A stretch of DNA of 55,211 nucleotides from Nitrososphaerota archaeon (GTDB taxonomy: Archaea; Thermoproteota; Nitrososphaeria; Nitrososphaerales; JACPRH01). The stretch lies in contig JACPRH010000027.1 of the NCBI GenBank assembly GCA_016190055.1, positions 1-55,211 on the forward strand, read 5' to 3'. Under the pieces are notes generated by a model. It worked only from the letters and a program-made list of their open reading frames with translations, was not told where the DNA came from and ran no database searches. Position 1 is the stretch's first letter. Each line of letters begins with the position of its first letter. Of this stretch, positions 47,482 through 55,211 are shown piece after piece. Both the position numbers and the translations under genes were made by a program.

Positions 47482-47949
47482 TTACCTTACTACTAGCACG
47501 GGACAGTGAGCATAGGTGACTACGCCGCTGGAGATGCTGCCCAGTAAAATTCTCTTCAATCCGGTCATACCTGTTGTTCCCATGATGATTAGATCTGCTT
47601 TTTCGTCGTTGGCTGTGTTGCAGATGGCGTTGACGACTGATGCTTCGGCCTTGACAATTTTAGAGGTTACTTTGACGCCGGTTGCGGCTAATCGTCTTGC
47701 GGTTGGTTCAAGATAACCCTCTGCGTACTTCATGTCTTTCTCAAGTAGTTCATCAGTGATTGTGTAGCTGGGGGTGCCCTCCATAAAGGTGGTGAATCGC
47801 GGTAGGGAAACCACTGTGATAAGCAGGATATCTGCGCCCACGGTTTCAGCGAGGTTTCCCGCGTAATCGGCTGCCTTCGCCGCTTGGCTGGATTCATCAA
47901 TCGGTACGAGAATCTTTGTGATTAAACCCAAGATTCTTCGAATCTCCAA
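47482..47949 (-). CDS. Universal stress protein (UspA family)
   Basis: A 155-aa UspA-fold protein. Seen: I-L-V-P-I-D-E-S-S near 13-21 and the ATP-binding [15 protein letters not shown] near 124-138, which matches the G-x2-G-x9-G-S/T motif of ATP-binding members. The start is TTG at 47949; a TTG six codons downstream is equally possible. Confidence 0.9.
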   Translation of the reverse strand: MEIRRILGLITKILVPIDESSQAAKAADYAGNLAETVGADILLITVVSLPRFTTFMEGTPSYTITDELLEKDMKYAEGYLEPTARRLAATGVKVTSKIVKAEASVVNAICNTANDEKADLIIMGTTGMTGLKRILLGSISSGVVTYAHCPVLVVR

Positions 47950-48072
47950 AGGGTGAATGCGCTATTTTAACAGTTTGGTTGTAGGCTCACCCGCGTCTTT
48001 CTTTTGCTGTGATCGAGCGGGAAATCGTCTACGTGGATAAAAAAAATAGGAAAGGGAGCTGATGAGGCGTTA

Positions 48073-48312
48073 CTACACGTATCTGTCTGGGTTAATGTCG
48101 AAGCGGTCTCTGCAGGTTATGCTGTCGAAGTAGTATATTTTACCGTGGTAGCGTGATGTTGCGGTGGCGTAATCTTTGTCGATCTTTGCTCCGCAGACAG
48201 GATCTTTGGCTTTGGTTAGTTCGTGCGCCTCCTCCTCCACTTTTTCCTTAACTTCGCCTGCTTTCTTTTCGACGTGTCTAAACGTCCTTTTAGATGTTTC
48301 AGCCATTTTCAT
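48073..48312 (-). CDS. YHS-domain protein
   Basis: A 79-aa protein. The N-terminal 35 residues form a charged helix; the YHS domain is residues 37-79 with D-P-V-C-G near 37-41, R-Y-H-G-K-I-Y-Y-F near 54-62 and C69. YHS domains are thought to bind metals and often accompany metal transporters or monooxygenases. No transporter is adjacent; the calcium-type ATPase is 7 kb away. Confidence 0.85.
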   Translation of the reverse strand: MKMAETSKRTFRHVEKKAGEVKEKVEEEAHELTKAKDPVCGAKIDKDYATATSRYHGKIYYFDSITCRDRFDINPDRYV

Positions 48313-48495
48313 TCTTCCTCTGAAACAAGTATTATTTTGTCACCTCCGTATTTCTCCGTTTTTGTGAAAGGATCATCCAGGATATTCGGTTTTTCGCTTC
48401 AGCTTTAGGTGTAAGGAGAAGCTGTTATTGCATATGTGCGTGTCGGGACAAACACTCGCCTTGTACTCTTGGTTTGACGGCGATGTTCAGCATTA

Positions 48496-48504
48496 ATTAT
48501 ATAG
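48496..48504 (+). promoter_or_regulatory. TATA box of prs
   Basis: ATTATATAGC is centred about 34 bp before the ATG at 48534. It supports that ATG over an in-frame start 60 bp upstream, which would lie before the transcript start. Confidence 0.5.
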
Positions 48505-48533
48505 CTGCTGTTCTGGCTCTTTGTTGTTTCAAA

Positions 48534-49421
48534 ATGGAGAATCGGCTTGTTGTTCCGGGTCCAGCTTCTACTGATCTAGCGGAGCGGGTTGCTGAGGGTT
48601 TAGATGCTGAACTTGTAGGTGTTGAGTGTAGGATCTTTCCTGATGGTGAGAGTAAGATTACTTTGAAGGAGAAGGTTGGCAATAAGCAGGTGATTCTTGT
48701 TCAGTCCACTTATCCTCCTGTGGATCAGCATCTTATGCAGGCCTTTCTGTTGGCGCATCGTTTGAGCGAGGAGGGGGCTGAGGTTCACATGGTGGTTCCG
48801 TATCTTGCCTATTCTAGGCAGGACAAGGAGTTTTTGGGGGGGGAGATTGTGAGTATGCGGGTTATTGCGAGGCTGTTCAGGTCTGTTGGGGTTCGCCGGT
48901 TTGTTACAGTCGATATTCATAGCGTGGAGGGGCTGAGTAACTTCTCGATTCCTGCCTATAGTGTTTCTGCGGTGCCGCTTCTCGCTGAGTATGTTAGGGA
49001 GGTTGTTAAGCCTGTTAACCCTGTTGCGGTGTCGCCTGACTTCGGTGGATCTAGCCGTGTAGAGGCCTTCTCAAAGATTTTGGGTATTGAGCACTTTATT
49101 CTTGAGAAGAGCAGGGACAGAGTTACAGGTGAGGTTTCGATTAAGAATGCGGAGATGAACATAGAGGGGCGGGACGCCGTGATTGTTGACGACATTATCT
49201 CGACTGGTGGAAGCGTTCAAAGGGCTGCTGCGCAGCTCAAGGCGTCCGGAGCTAGACGAGTTATCGCGGCCTGCACTCATCCTGTGCTGATTGGTGATGC
49301 GGTGAAGAAGATGAGTGAAGCCGGGGTTGATGAAGTAATTGGGACTAACACGATACCCGGCTCGGTCAGCAAGGTCGATGTGTCTCAGGCGATCTCGGAG
49401 CATTTCAAGACGCTGGGATGA
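48534..49421 (+). CDS. prs: Ribose-phosphate pyrophosphokinase (PRPP synthetase)
   Basis: Makes PRPP from ribose 5-phosphate and ATP for nucleotide, histidine and tryptophan synthesis. The 295-aa protein has F-P-D-G-E-S near 35-40, Y-L-A-Y-S-R-Q-D near 86-93, V-D-I-H-S near 123-127 and the PRPP loop V-D-D-I-I-S-T-G-G-S near 217-226. The ATG at 48534 matches the family start; the longer frame adds 20 non-homologous residues. Its stop overlaps the ATG of the following methylase (ATGA). Confidence 0.95.
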   Translation: MENRLVVPGPASTDLAERVAEGLDAELVGVECRIFPDGESKITLKEKVGNKQVILVQSTYPPVDQHLMQAFLLAHRLSEEGAEVHMVVPYLAYSRQDKEFLGGEIVSMRVIARLFRSVGVRRFVTVDIHSVEGLSNFSIPAYSVSAVPLLAEYVREVVKPVNPVAVSPDFGGSSRVEAFSKILGIEHFILEKSRDRVTGEVSIKNAEMNIEGRDAVIVDDIISTGGSVQRAAAQLKASGARRVIAACTHPVLIGDAVKKMSEAGVDEVIGTNTIPGSVSKVDVSQAISEHFKTLG

Positions 49422-50470
49422 CGAAGAAGAAAGGTAGAAGAATGCTCACATCCTCCAGCACCGTTAGAAGAAGTCTCTTCATTCTCTCAGGTGAGGATTC
49501 GACTATGCCTCAGGGTGAGCTTGAGGCGTTGGTTGAAACCTATTCTCGCGGCAGCAGAATCCAGATGGTGGATCGACGCGTAGCAATCGTGGAGGGCGAG
49601 GTTGATCCTGCAGTAATTTCGAGGCGGGGCGCGTATATTCGGTTCGGTGGAGTTCATATCGGCTCAGCTGAGGCAGCCGGAGAGAACGATTTCAGGAGAC
49701 TAGATTTTGATGGTCTTCCTAGTTTCGATAGCTTCGCCGTCAGGATTTACGATTTCACGGGTAATCAGGTTGGGCGGAGGCTTGAGGCGGTGCTAGGTGC
49801 CGCAGTTAAGGATCATTTTCCTTCGGCGAAGGTTTCTCTTGAAGAGCCTGATCTGCTAGTTGCCGGAGTGTTCGACTGCGAAGGTGGGCTTCAGGTGAGC
49901 GGTGTCGATGCTTCTACAGTTCGCCATGCGTGGCATGAGCGGCGTCCAAGGTCAAGGCCATTTTTTCATCCTTCAGTGCTGTACCCCAAGTTTGCGAGGC
50001 TGCTTGTTAACTTGGCTCATGTTAAGGAAGGAGATGTTCTGCTTGATCCGTTCTCTGGGACTGGGAGCGTCTTGGTTGAGGCTGGGCTTATGGGGATTAG
50101 ATCGGTGGGTGTTGATGTTTCGCGGCGAATGTGTGCTGGTGCTCCTAAGAATTTGAGGCATCTCCGAGTCGTGGATGCTGAGGTGGTGCGTGGAGATGCA
50201 AGGTGTCTTCCGGTTAGACGTGTTGATGGTGTGGCGACAGATATGCCTTATGGTAGGGCTTCATCCACCTATCAGAGAAAGCCGGTTGATATCGCTGAAG
50301 ATCTTGTGAATAGTCTTGGAGATATTCTGTCTGCTGGAAGATACGCCTGCATAGTTCATCTTGACAGTACCGAGATACCTGTTAAGACAGGGTTTGATGT
50401 TGTTCAGGAGCATCTAATCCATATTCATCGGCAGATGACTAGGGCTGTAACGGTTCTTAAGCGGAGATGA
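49418..50470 (+). CDS. tRNA (guanine10-N2) methyltransferase, Trm11/TrmG10 type
   Basis: Methylates G10 of tRNA. The 350-aa protein has an N-terminal NFLD/THUMP-like RNA-binding region (about 15-160) and a C-terminal Rossmann methylase (about 175-350). The latter has L-D-P-F-S-G-T-G-S near 207-215 for AdoMet binding and T-D-M-P-Y-G-R near 271-277, the catalytic D-P-P-Y-type motif with Met in the second position. The R-P-F-F-H-P segment near 184-189 is typical of the family. It is coupled to prs by a 4-bp overlap. Confidence 0.9.
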   Translation: MTKKKGRRMLTSSSTVRRSLFILSGEDSTMPQGELEALVETYSRGSRIQMVDRRVAIVEGEVDPAVISRRGAYIRFGGVHIGSAEAAGENDFRRLDFDGLPSFDSFAVRIYDFTGNQVGRRLEAVLGAAVKDHFPSAKVSLEEPDLLVAGVFDCEGGLQVSGVDASTVRHAWHERRPRSRPFFHPSVLYPKFARLLVNLAHVKEGDVLLDPFSGTGSVLVEAGLMGIRSVGVDVSRRMCAGAPKNLRHLRVVDAEVVRGDARCLPVRRVDGVATDMPYGRASSTYQRKPVDIAEDLVNSLGDILSAGRYACIVHLDSTEIPVKTGFDVVQEHLIHIHRQMTRAVTVLKRR

Positions 50471-50529
50471 GCATCATAGCTTGTTGTTGATCATGATTAA
50501 GGTGTTTGTTCGATGGTGTCTAGTTAGGG

Positions 50530-51480
50530 ATGACTGATTTCGAACTGGTCTTTCTAGGAACTTCTTCAGCGGTGCCGACTGAGCATCGTGGGCTCTCCTC
50601 CATAGCGGTGGTTCGAAGCGGCGAAATTCTTCTCTTTGATGCAGGTGAGGGGACGCAGAGGAGATTTGCTGAGGCTGGTCTCGGATTCAACAAGAAGATG
50701 AAGATATTCATAACGCATATGCATGGCGATCACTGTGTCGGGCTGCTCGGCCTGCTTCAAACGATGTCGATGCTGAATCGAAGCAACCCGCTTTCGGTAT
50801 ATGGGCCACCGGGGTTGCTTAGCTTCGTTAGGGGTAATATCAGGATGCTGAAGTTTGGGCTCACCTTCCATCTTGAAGTTAACACGGTCAAAGCTGATGG
50901 TGTAGTGGTGGAGGAGAAGGATTACCTGGTCAGCGCCTGTCGAGGTGAGCATCACATCACTGACTATGCGTACGTTTTGGATGAAAAGGAGCGACCCGGC
51001 GTTTTTCATCCTGAGCGGGCTAGGCGACTTGGGGTGCCTGAGGGTGAGCTGTGGTCAAAGCTTCAACACGGTGAGCCGATTAAACTGAATGGAGAGAAGG
51101 TCTATCCAAGTGAGGTGCTGGGGCCGAGTCGCCCTGGGCGGAAGATCGCTATATCGGGGGATACAAGGCCGACTGTGAAGCTCAGGCGCTGCATTAAGGG
51201 GGCGAATGTTGCTGTGCTGGATTCAACCTATTTCGATGATCATGCGGATAAAGCGCGGGAGCACCTACATATGACTGCTAGAGAGGCGGCTGAGATGGCT
51301 TCAGAGGCGGGGGTTAAGCTTCTGGTGCTAACACACTTCAGCTCAAGATACGAAGATGTGGCACCTTATGTTTACCAAGCCGTAGAGGTTCATCCTAACG
51401 TTGTAGCTGCTTCAGATCAGATGGTTTTAGAGGTACCTTATCCTGATGAAGGGTTACCGAGAGTTAAACCGGCAAAATAG
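50530..51480 (+). CDS. rnz: Ribonuclease Z (tRNA 3' endonuclease)
   Basis: Cuts the 3' trailer of precursor tRNA. The 316-aa metallo-beta-lactamase-fold protein has F-L-G-T-S-S-A-V-P-T near 8-17, the zinc motif T-H-M-H-G-D-H at 62-68, S-G-D-T-R-P near 213-218 and a later L-T-H-F-S-S-R-Y near 275-282. The exosite arm G-P-P-G-L near 93-97 and H-P-E-R-A-R near 158-163 fit tRNase Z of standard (not long) type. It follows the tRNA methylase by 60 bp, so tRNA maturation genes are grouped. Confidence 0.95.
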   Translation: MTDFELVFLGTSSAVPTEHRGLSSIAVVRSGEILLFDAGEGTQRRFAEAGLGFNKKMKIFITHMHGDHCVGLLGLLQTMSMLNRSNPLSVYGPPGLLSFVRGNIRMLKFGLTFHLEVNTVKADGVVVEEKDYLVSACRGEHHITDYAYVLDEKERPGVFHPERARRLGVPEGELWSKLQHGEPIKLNGEKVYPSEVLGPSRPGRKIAISGDTRPTVKLRRCIKGANVAVLDSTYFDDHADKAREHLHMTAREAAEMASEAGVKLLVLTHFSSRYEDVAPYVYQAVEVHPNVVAASDQMVLEVPYPDEGLPRVKPAK

Positions 51481-51543
51481 GTTAGTAGTAGTAAAGGGTT
51501 GGTTGAGACTGCTGCTGGTTGGCTTGCTTGCTTGTCTAGCTGG

Positions 51544-51981
51544 TTATTCGAGTTGCTGGGGTGCTAGCCAGTCGATGATTTTGTCGAGGTCTCTGGATCG
51601 GATGATTACTTTTAATGCGCCTAATGGAGATTCGGTTTCCTCCTCACAGATGTTTAATGTTTTTGCGTAGGCCGCTTGTTTGTTGAAGCATAGTGATGTT
51701 GATTTTTTTGAAGCGTTTCGGCGGAGATGTTTTCGCGCTACCCCTAGGCTTAGTCGTGCTCTGATTTTCTGGTAGATGTTGGAGAGCGCTGTTGGATCTT
51801 CGGTTTCGGCGACTAGACAGTTTTTCTCCTTTGTTATTGTTAGCTCTGCCGCCGCTCCTTCGGTGAGGTTTCTTATGGCTGTGGCGACCTTTTCAGGATC
51901 CTCAGAGGGGTTTAGAGGTGTCTCGATTCTTATTTTGATCGAGGCTGGGGGTGGCTCAAACTTCAATTCGCTTCTACCCAT
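51544..51981 (-). CDS. UPF0201 family protein (archaeal, RNA-binding fold)
   Basis: A 145-aa archaeal protein of the UPF0201/DUF54 family. Seen: I-R-I-E-T-P-L-N-P-S-E-D-P-E-K-V near 17-32, a central basic stretch A-R-K-H-L-R-R-N near 81-88 and the C-terminal E-S-P-L-G-A-L-K-V near 116-124 followed by I-D-W-L-A-P. Function unknown. It overlaps the UPF0200 gene by 19 bp, an arrangement common in archaea. Confidence 0.88.
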   Translation of the reverse strand: MGRSELKFEPPPASIKIRIETPLNPSEDPEKVATAIRNLTEGAAAELTITKEKNCLVAETEDPTALSNIYQKIRARLSLGVARKHLRRNASKKSTSLCFNKQAAYAKTLNICEEETESPLGALKVIIRSRDLDKIIDWLAPQQLE

Positions 51982-52544
51982 TGATTGAGGACTAGTCGAG
52001 TCTTCTCCTTCAGCTGTTCAATGGTGATGCAGTCGTTGGAGATTATTTCGTCCGCTAGAGCTATGACGTTGCCTATGCCTACTCCGAGTTCACGCTGATC
52101 TCTTGCTCGAAACAGGTCGTCTGAGGTGGGCGCGTCTTCCCGCTTTCTGGTTGCGAGGAAGTTGAAGCGTACGCTCGGAGCCGCATGAATAGCTAGAATC
52201 TTGACTTTACCTGCTTTTCTGAAGACCGCCACCTCCTCAATGTTTCGGACTCCGTCAACAGCGACTAGCCTGCTTTTTGCTGACTGTATTTTAGGTAGTA
52301 CGAGCATGGCGACGCTGCCCATTCCATCCCGCTGCCTTAACTCCATCATCACGGTGCCAACATTTTTATCGGTTAGCGGTAAGCCTCGTCTAGCAGTTTC
52401 CTCACGTACTCCGTCGCCCATATTTACAATCTCAAAACCTAGGTTGACAGAGGCTTTGGCGGCTGTTGATTTTCCAGCGCCCGGCATGCCTGTGAAGCAA
52501 ACGATGAATTTCTCGTTTTCAGCAGGCGGGTTTTTGCGGCTCAT
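51963..52544 (-). CDS. UPF0200 family nucleotide kinase-like protein
   Basis: A 193-aa P-loop protein related to dephospho-CoA kinase. Seen: the Walker A motif G-M-P-G-A-G-K-S-T near 19-27, V-D-G-V-R-N near 96-101 (the Walker B-like D-G-x-R of the family) and T-R-K-R-E-D near 131-136. The true substrate is not known; a dephospho-CoA kinase or nucleotide kinase role is possible. Confidence 0.88.
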   Translation of the reverse strand: MSRKNPPAENEKFIVCFTGMPGAGKSTAAKASVNLGFEIVNMGDGVREETARRGLPLTDKNVGTVMMELRQRDGMGSVAMLVLPKIQSAKSRLVAVDGVRNIEEVAVFRKAGKVKILAIHAAPSVRFNFLATRKREDAPTSDDLFRARDQRELGVGIGNVIALADEIISNDCITIEQLKEKTRLVLNQWVEAN

Positions 52545-52599
52545 CTAGAACTAGCGTGGAGGCAACGGTGGCGATGTTATATTCTTTTACTCGGAGCGC

Positions 52600-54825
52600 C
52601 TACTTTTCGTGTAATACTTCGTAGATTGTTTTCAGCAGGGTGTTTGATGTGTAAGGTTTTGGTAGGAATGCTTGGGCGTGAGCAGATCCTTTTGCGAGGC
52701 GATCATACTCAACAAGTCCGCTGACTGCTATTACCTTAACCTCAGGACTAATTTCTCGGATAGCTCTGATGCACTTCTGCCCATCCATAACGGGTAGCAT
52801 CATGTCCATGATGACTGCTTTAACCTGCTCCTTGTGTTGCCGATATAGTGGTATTGCATTTGCTCCATCGAAGGCCGTGATCACTTTGTATCCATGTGTT
52901 TCCAATACTGAGCAGGTGACCCTAGAGACTGTGGTTTCATCATCAACGACCAAGATTAGTTCACCTTGGCCTTTTGGTGTTTCTACATGTTCGTTTACTT
53001 TCTGTGGTTCAGTTGCGTTAGTTGCAGGCAAATAGATGTTGAATACCGTTCCTTTTCCTACTTCGCTGTATACGTCTATAAAGCCGCCGTGGCTTTTAAC
53101 TATTGCAAGGGCTGTTGAGAGGCCTAAGCCGGTGCCTTTGCCGGGCTCTTTCGTGGTGAAGAACGGCTCGAACATTCTGTTCATTATTTCTGGTGGAATA
53201 CCGATTCCGGTGTCTGAGACTTTTATGACGATGTACGGGCCTACTTTGGCGTTGATATTCAGGCGGGCGCCTGCCTCGTCAATGGTGATGTTTTCGGCCG
53301 ACATTTCCAAGGTGCCGCCCTCCGGCATAGCGTCGCGTGCATTGACGCAGAGGTTCATTATTACTTGATGGAGCTGTGTTGCATCGCCTAGGGTTGTCCA
53401 GAGATCGTCAGATATGTTGGTTTTGATTTCGATGTTTCTCGGGAATGTTTCTTTAGCTATTTGCTTTATTTCTGAGATTAGGTATGATGGTTGAAGGGCT
53501 GTTCGTTTGCCTTCGATTCCTACTGCAAATGATTGTACCTGTTTTATTAGTTCGGATCCGCGTTTAGCGCCGCTTTCAAGGATGCTGAGTAGTTCTTGGC
53601 TTTCACTATCTTTGAACTTCTCCTTCAGCAGATATAGTGATAGCATTATTGGTGATAACACGTTGTTTATATCGTGCGCTACACCTTCCGCAAGTGTGCC
53701 TACGCTCTCCATTCTTTGGGCGCGAAGCAGCTGAGCTTCAAGCTTCTTCTTCTCAGTGATGTTCTTCACTGTGCCTATGCTCGCTACTCTGTCGTGGTAT
53801 GAAACCAACCCTACAGTCATGTTGATGAGTACTCTTGTTTTGCCATCTTTATGCAGCAAACGGAACTCATACTCATTTGGAATATTTTCACCCGCCTGTC
53901 TCCGCCGGTAGCGCTCCGCCACCAGACTCGCATCTTCTGGTGCAACAAACGGTTGAAAGTTTTTTCCAATAACCTCTTCAGCTTTGTATCCAGCCATTCG
54001 TGCAAACGCTTCATTGACAAACTGCAACTTACCGTCTTGAATAATGAAGACGCCGTCTTGGATGTTGTCAACCAGTGTGTGGTACTTCTCCTCTGACTGT
54101 ATCAGCGAGTCCTCTATACGTTTCCGCTCGGCGATTTCGGTGCGCAAAGTATCATTCGCCTTGATCAGTTCTGCGGTTCGCTCCTTGACACGTGACTCCA
54201 ACTCATAGCGTGCTCTGCATAGATTCTCCTCCAGCTGCTTGCGCTCAGTAATGTCGCTGATGATACCCACCATTGCTGACGGTTCACCTTTAGCACCTCT
54301 GATCATAGCGGCGGTAAGCCATACTGGAAATGTGTGTCCATCTCTGTGTTTTACTTCAATCTCGCCGCTCCAGCGACCAGTCTTCTGAATGCTGGGAAGT
54401 ATCACCTTGCTGGCGAACTCAGGATCCGCGTTCATTTCGGCTACGTTCATTCCTTTATATTCAGCAGGAGAGAAACCGTACATCTCTTCTACAGCCTTGT
54501 TTGAGTAAAGTATACGGCCTCTAAGATCCGTGATTTGAATTCCGTTAAAAGCTGCATCCGCAGCCTCAGAAAACAGCTGCGCCGACTCATCCGCTTGTTT
54601 ACGCCTTGTTACGTTTAGCTGGACATAGACTCCGAGGCTAACGATAAATGCTGTGAATAACGTGCGGACTATAATCTCGTCGAAACTTGGGGCAATTAGT
54701 TGCTGTATCAATGTGCCTTCATTCAACACCTTAGAATCTAAAATGATGTCAAAAATCCATGCTAGCGTTGCAAACCCAAAGCTTGTCCACAGTAGTCTTG
54801 TTTTTCCTATACCACTTGGTTTCAT
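52600..54825 (-). CDS. Membrane-bound hybrid histidine kinase with two PAS domains and a receiver
   Basis: A 741-aa sensor. Two membrane helices (about 11-28 and 50-70) are followed by PAS1 (about 80-195, with the PAC sequence D-I-T-E-R-K), a coiled linker (196-240), PAS2 (245-360), an NtrB-type HisKA with the phospho-acceptor H384 in A-H-D-I-N-N, a HATPase_c domain (about 480-600; D-T-G-I-G-I-P near 538-544, G-T-G-L-G-L-S near 564-570) and a C-terminal receiver domain with D674 in I-M-D-M-M-L-P and K723 in K-P-Y. The domain string is bacterial in style and was probably acquired by transfer, a common event in mesophilic archaea. No separate response regulator is adjacent; the output partner is unknown. 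Confidence 0.93.
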   Translation of the reverse strand: MKPSGIGKTRLLWTSFGFATLAWIFDIILDSKVLNEGTLIQQLIAPSFDEIIVRTLFTAFIVSLGVYVQLNVTRRKQADESAQLFSEAADAAFNGIQITDLRGRILYSNKAVEEMYGFSPAEYKGMNVAEMNADPEFASKVILPSIQKTGRWSGEIEVKHRDGHTFPVWLTAAMIRGAKGEPSAMVGIISDITERKQLEENLCRARYELESRVKERTAELIKANDTLRTEIAERKRIEDSLIQSEEKYHTLVDNIQDGVFIIQDGKLQFVNEAFARMAGYKAEEVIGKNFQPFVAPEDASLVAERYRRRQAGENIPNEYEFRLLHKDGKTRVLINMTVGLVSYHDRVASIGTVKNITEKKKLEAQLLRAQRMESVGTLAEGVAHDINNVLSPIMLSLYLLKEKFKDSESQELLSILESGAKRGSELIKQVQSFAVGIEGKRTALQPSYLISEIKQIAKETFPRNIEIKTNISDDLWTTLGDATQLHQVIMNLCVNARDAMPEGGTLEMSAENITIDEAGARLNINAKVGPYIVIKVSDTGIGIPPEIMNRMFEPFFTTKEPGKGTGLGLSTALAIVKSHGGFIDVYSEVGKGTVFNIYLPATNATEPQKVNEHVETPKGQGELILVVDDETTVSRVTCSVLETHGYKVITAFDGANAIPLYRQHKEQVKAVIMDMMLPVMDGQKCIRAIREISPEVKVIAVSGLVEYDRLAKGSAHAQAFLPKPYTSNTLLKTIYEVLHEK

Positions 54826-55211
54826 GTGCCTGTTGGCTCAGCCTCTTTCTCCTGAGCCGGAATGCTCGTACGGTTGATTCTGTGAGATTTGCATAGTGAG
54901 CGGTGCGGCAGAGGTGAACTCCTCATTGTGCATTCGGTTTTTTATGCTAAAGATTTGCATATCCGGGTGTATGCATGATTTTGTTGATGTGTGTTTGAAT
55001 TTATTGTTTTTTAAGTAATGGTGATTAATCCGTTGCATTTTTGTGAACGCTATATGTATCTCGCGAAAGTCTTTACTTATTAATCTTTCTGTATATTCAT
55101 CTTTGATTGATAGCTTCTCAAGCCTCTGGCGGTATTGTGTCAAACCGGGTAGGCGTGCACATTTGGGTCTAAGTGAATAGGTTTGCGTCGAACTCTTCAA
55201 AGATCACAAAA
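54826..55211. other. Region upstream of the histidine kinase, no convincing gene
   Basis: Nearly 400 bp to the right edge. A leftward 120-codon frame (54838-55200) is His/Lys/Ser-rich, matches no family that I know and has no clear ribosome site. I treat the region as probably non-coding and AT-rich, containing the kinase promoter, though a short fast-evolving gene cannot be excluded. Confidence 0.4.

Noticed and set aside
54838-55200. A 120-codon leftward frame at the right edge
   Set aside because: Unusual His/Lys/Ser-rich composition, no family and no ribosome site; kept only as an uncertain region.

Overview
The window is chromosomal DNA of an archaeon. The evidence is an RNA polymerase subunit K, an Alba chromatin protein, a Rad50-like ATPase, LysW-carrier lysine/arginine biosynthesis, the archaeal mevalonate route (UbiD-type decarboxylase plus aconitase-X subunits), archaeal orphan families (DUF371, UPF0200, UPF0201, cyclophilin-like) and many TATA boxes about 25-35 bp upstream of nearly leaderless starts. 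The gene set fits the TACK side of the archaea (Nitrososphaeria, Bathyarchaeia or Caldarchaea-like), but I cannot fix the genus. TTG and GTG starts are frequent. I saw no tRNA, rRNA, CRISPR array, transposase or phage gene.

Layout. (1) 1-3281, minus strand: a tight four-gene operon with a class II diterpene cyclase (DSDD acid motif), a lone PEP-utiliser phosphohistidine domain, an unknown 375-aa protein, and the start of a protein that aligns by eye with the mycobacterial tuberculosinyl transferase Rv3378c. This looks like an undescribed archaeal diterpenoid pathway. (2) 3698-11506, plus strand: a six-gene hydrogenase-4/complex I-like membrane complex whose large subunit has lost all four Ni-Fe cysteines, as in 'energy-converting hydrogenase related' (Ehr) complexes. 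(3) 11540-13767: small regulators and orphans, with a candidate structured RNA at about 12446-12588. (4) 13836-24613: argG, argH and two complete LysW/LysX modules with shared lysY, lysZ, lysJ and lysK, an Lrp-type regulator and homocitrate synthase. Two carrier genes are only 59 and 55 codons long. A 15-bp palindrome touches the TATA box of homocitrate synthase. (5) 24841-32914: isoprenoid precursor genes (anhydromevalonate-phosphate decarboxylase, both phosphomevalonate dehydratase subunits, thiolase, and a DUF35-HMG-CoA synthase fusion), with a hemerythrin, a membrane protein and a phosphoglycerate mutase-like enzyme between them. (6) 33549-42846: NAD synthetase, RpoK, Alba, a fold-III PLP decarboxylase, a P2-type cation ATPase and a second phosphoglycerate mutase. 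(7) 42943-55200: a membrane-anchored coiled-coil hexaheme cytochrome c, a Rad50-like ATPase without Mre11, stress and zinc-ribbon proteins, PRPP synthetase, a tRNA G10 methylase, RNase Z, UPF0201/UPF0200 and a hybrid histidine kinase.

How parts connect. The mevalonate genes feed geranylgeranyl diphosphate, which archaea need for lipids and which would also be the substrate of the diterpene cyclase. The Ehr-like complex and the multihaem cytochrome suggest membrane energy conservation with unidentified redox partners. Lysine and arginine are built on the same protein carrier system, probably controlled by the Lrp-type and ACT-domain regulators lying beside the genes.
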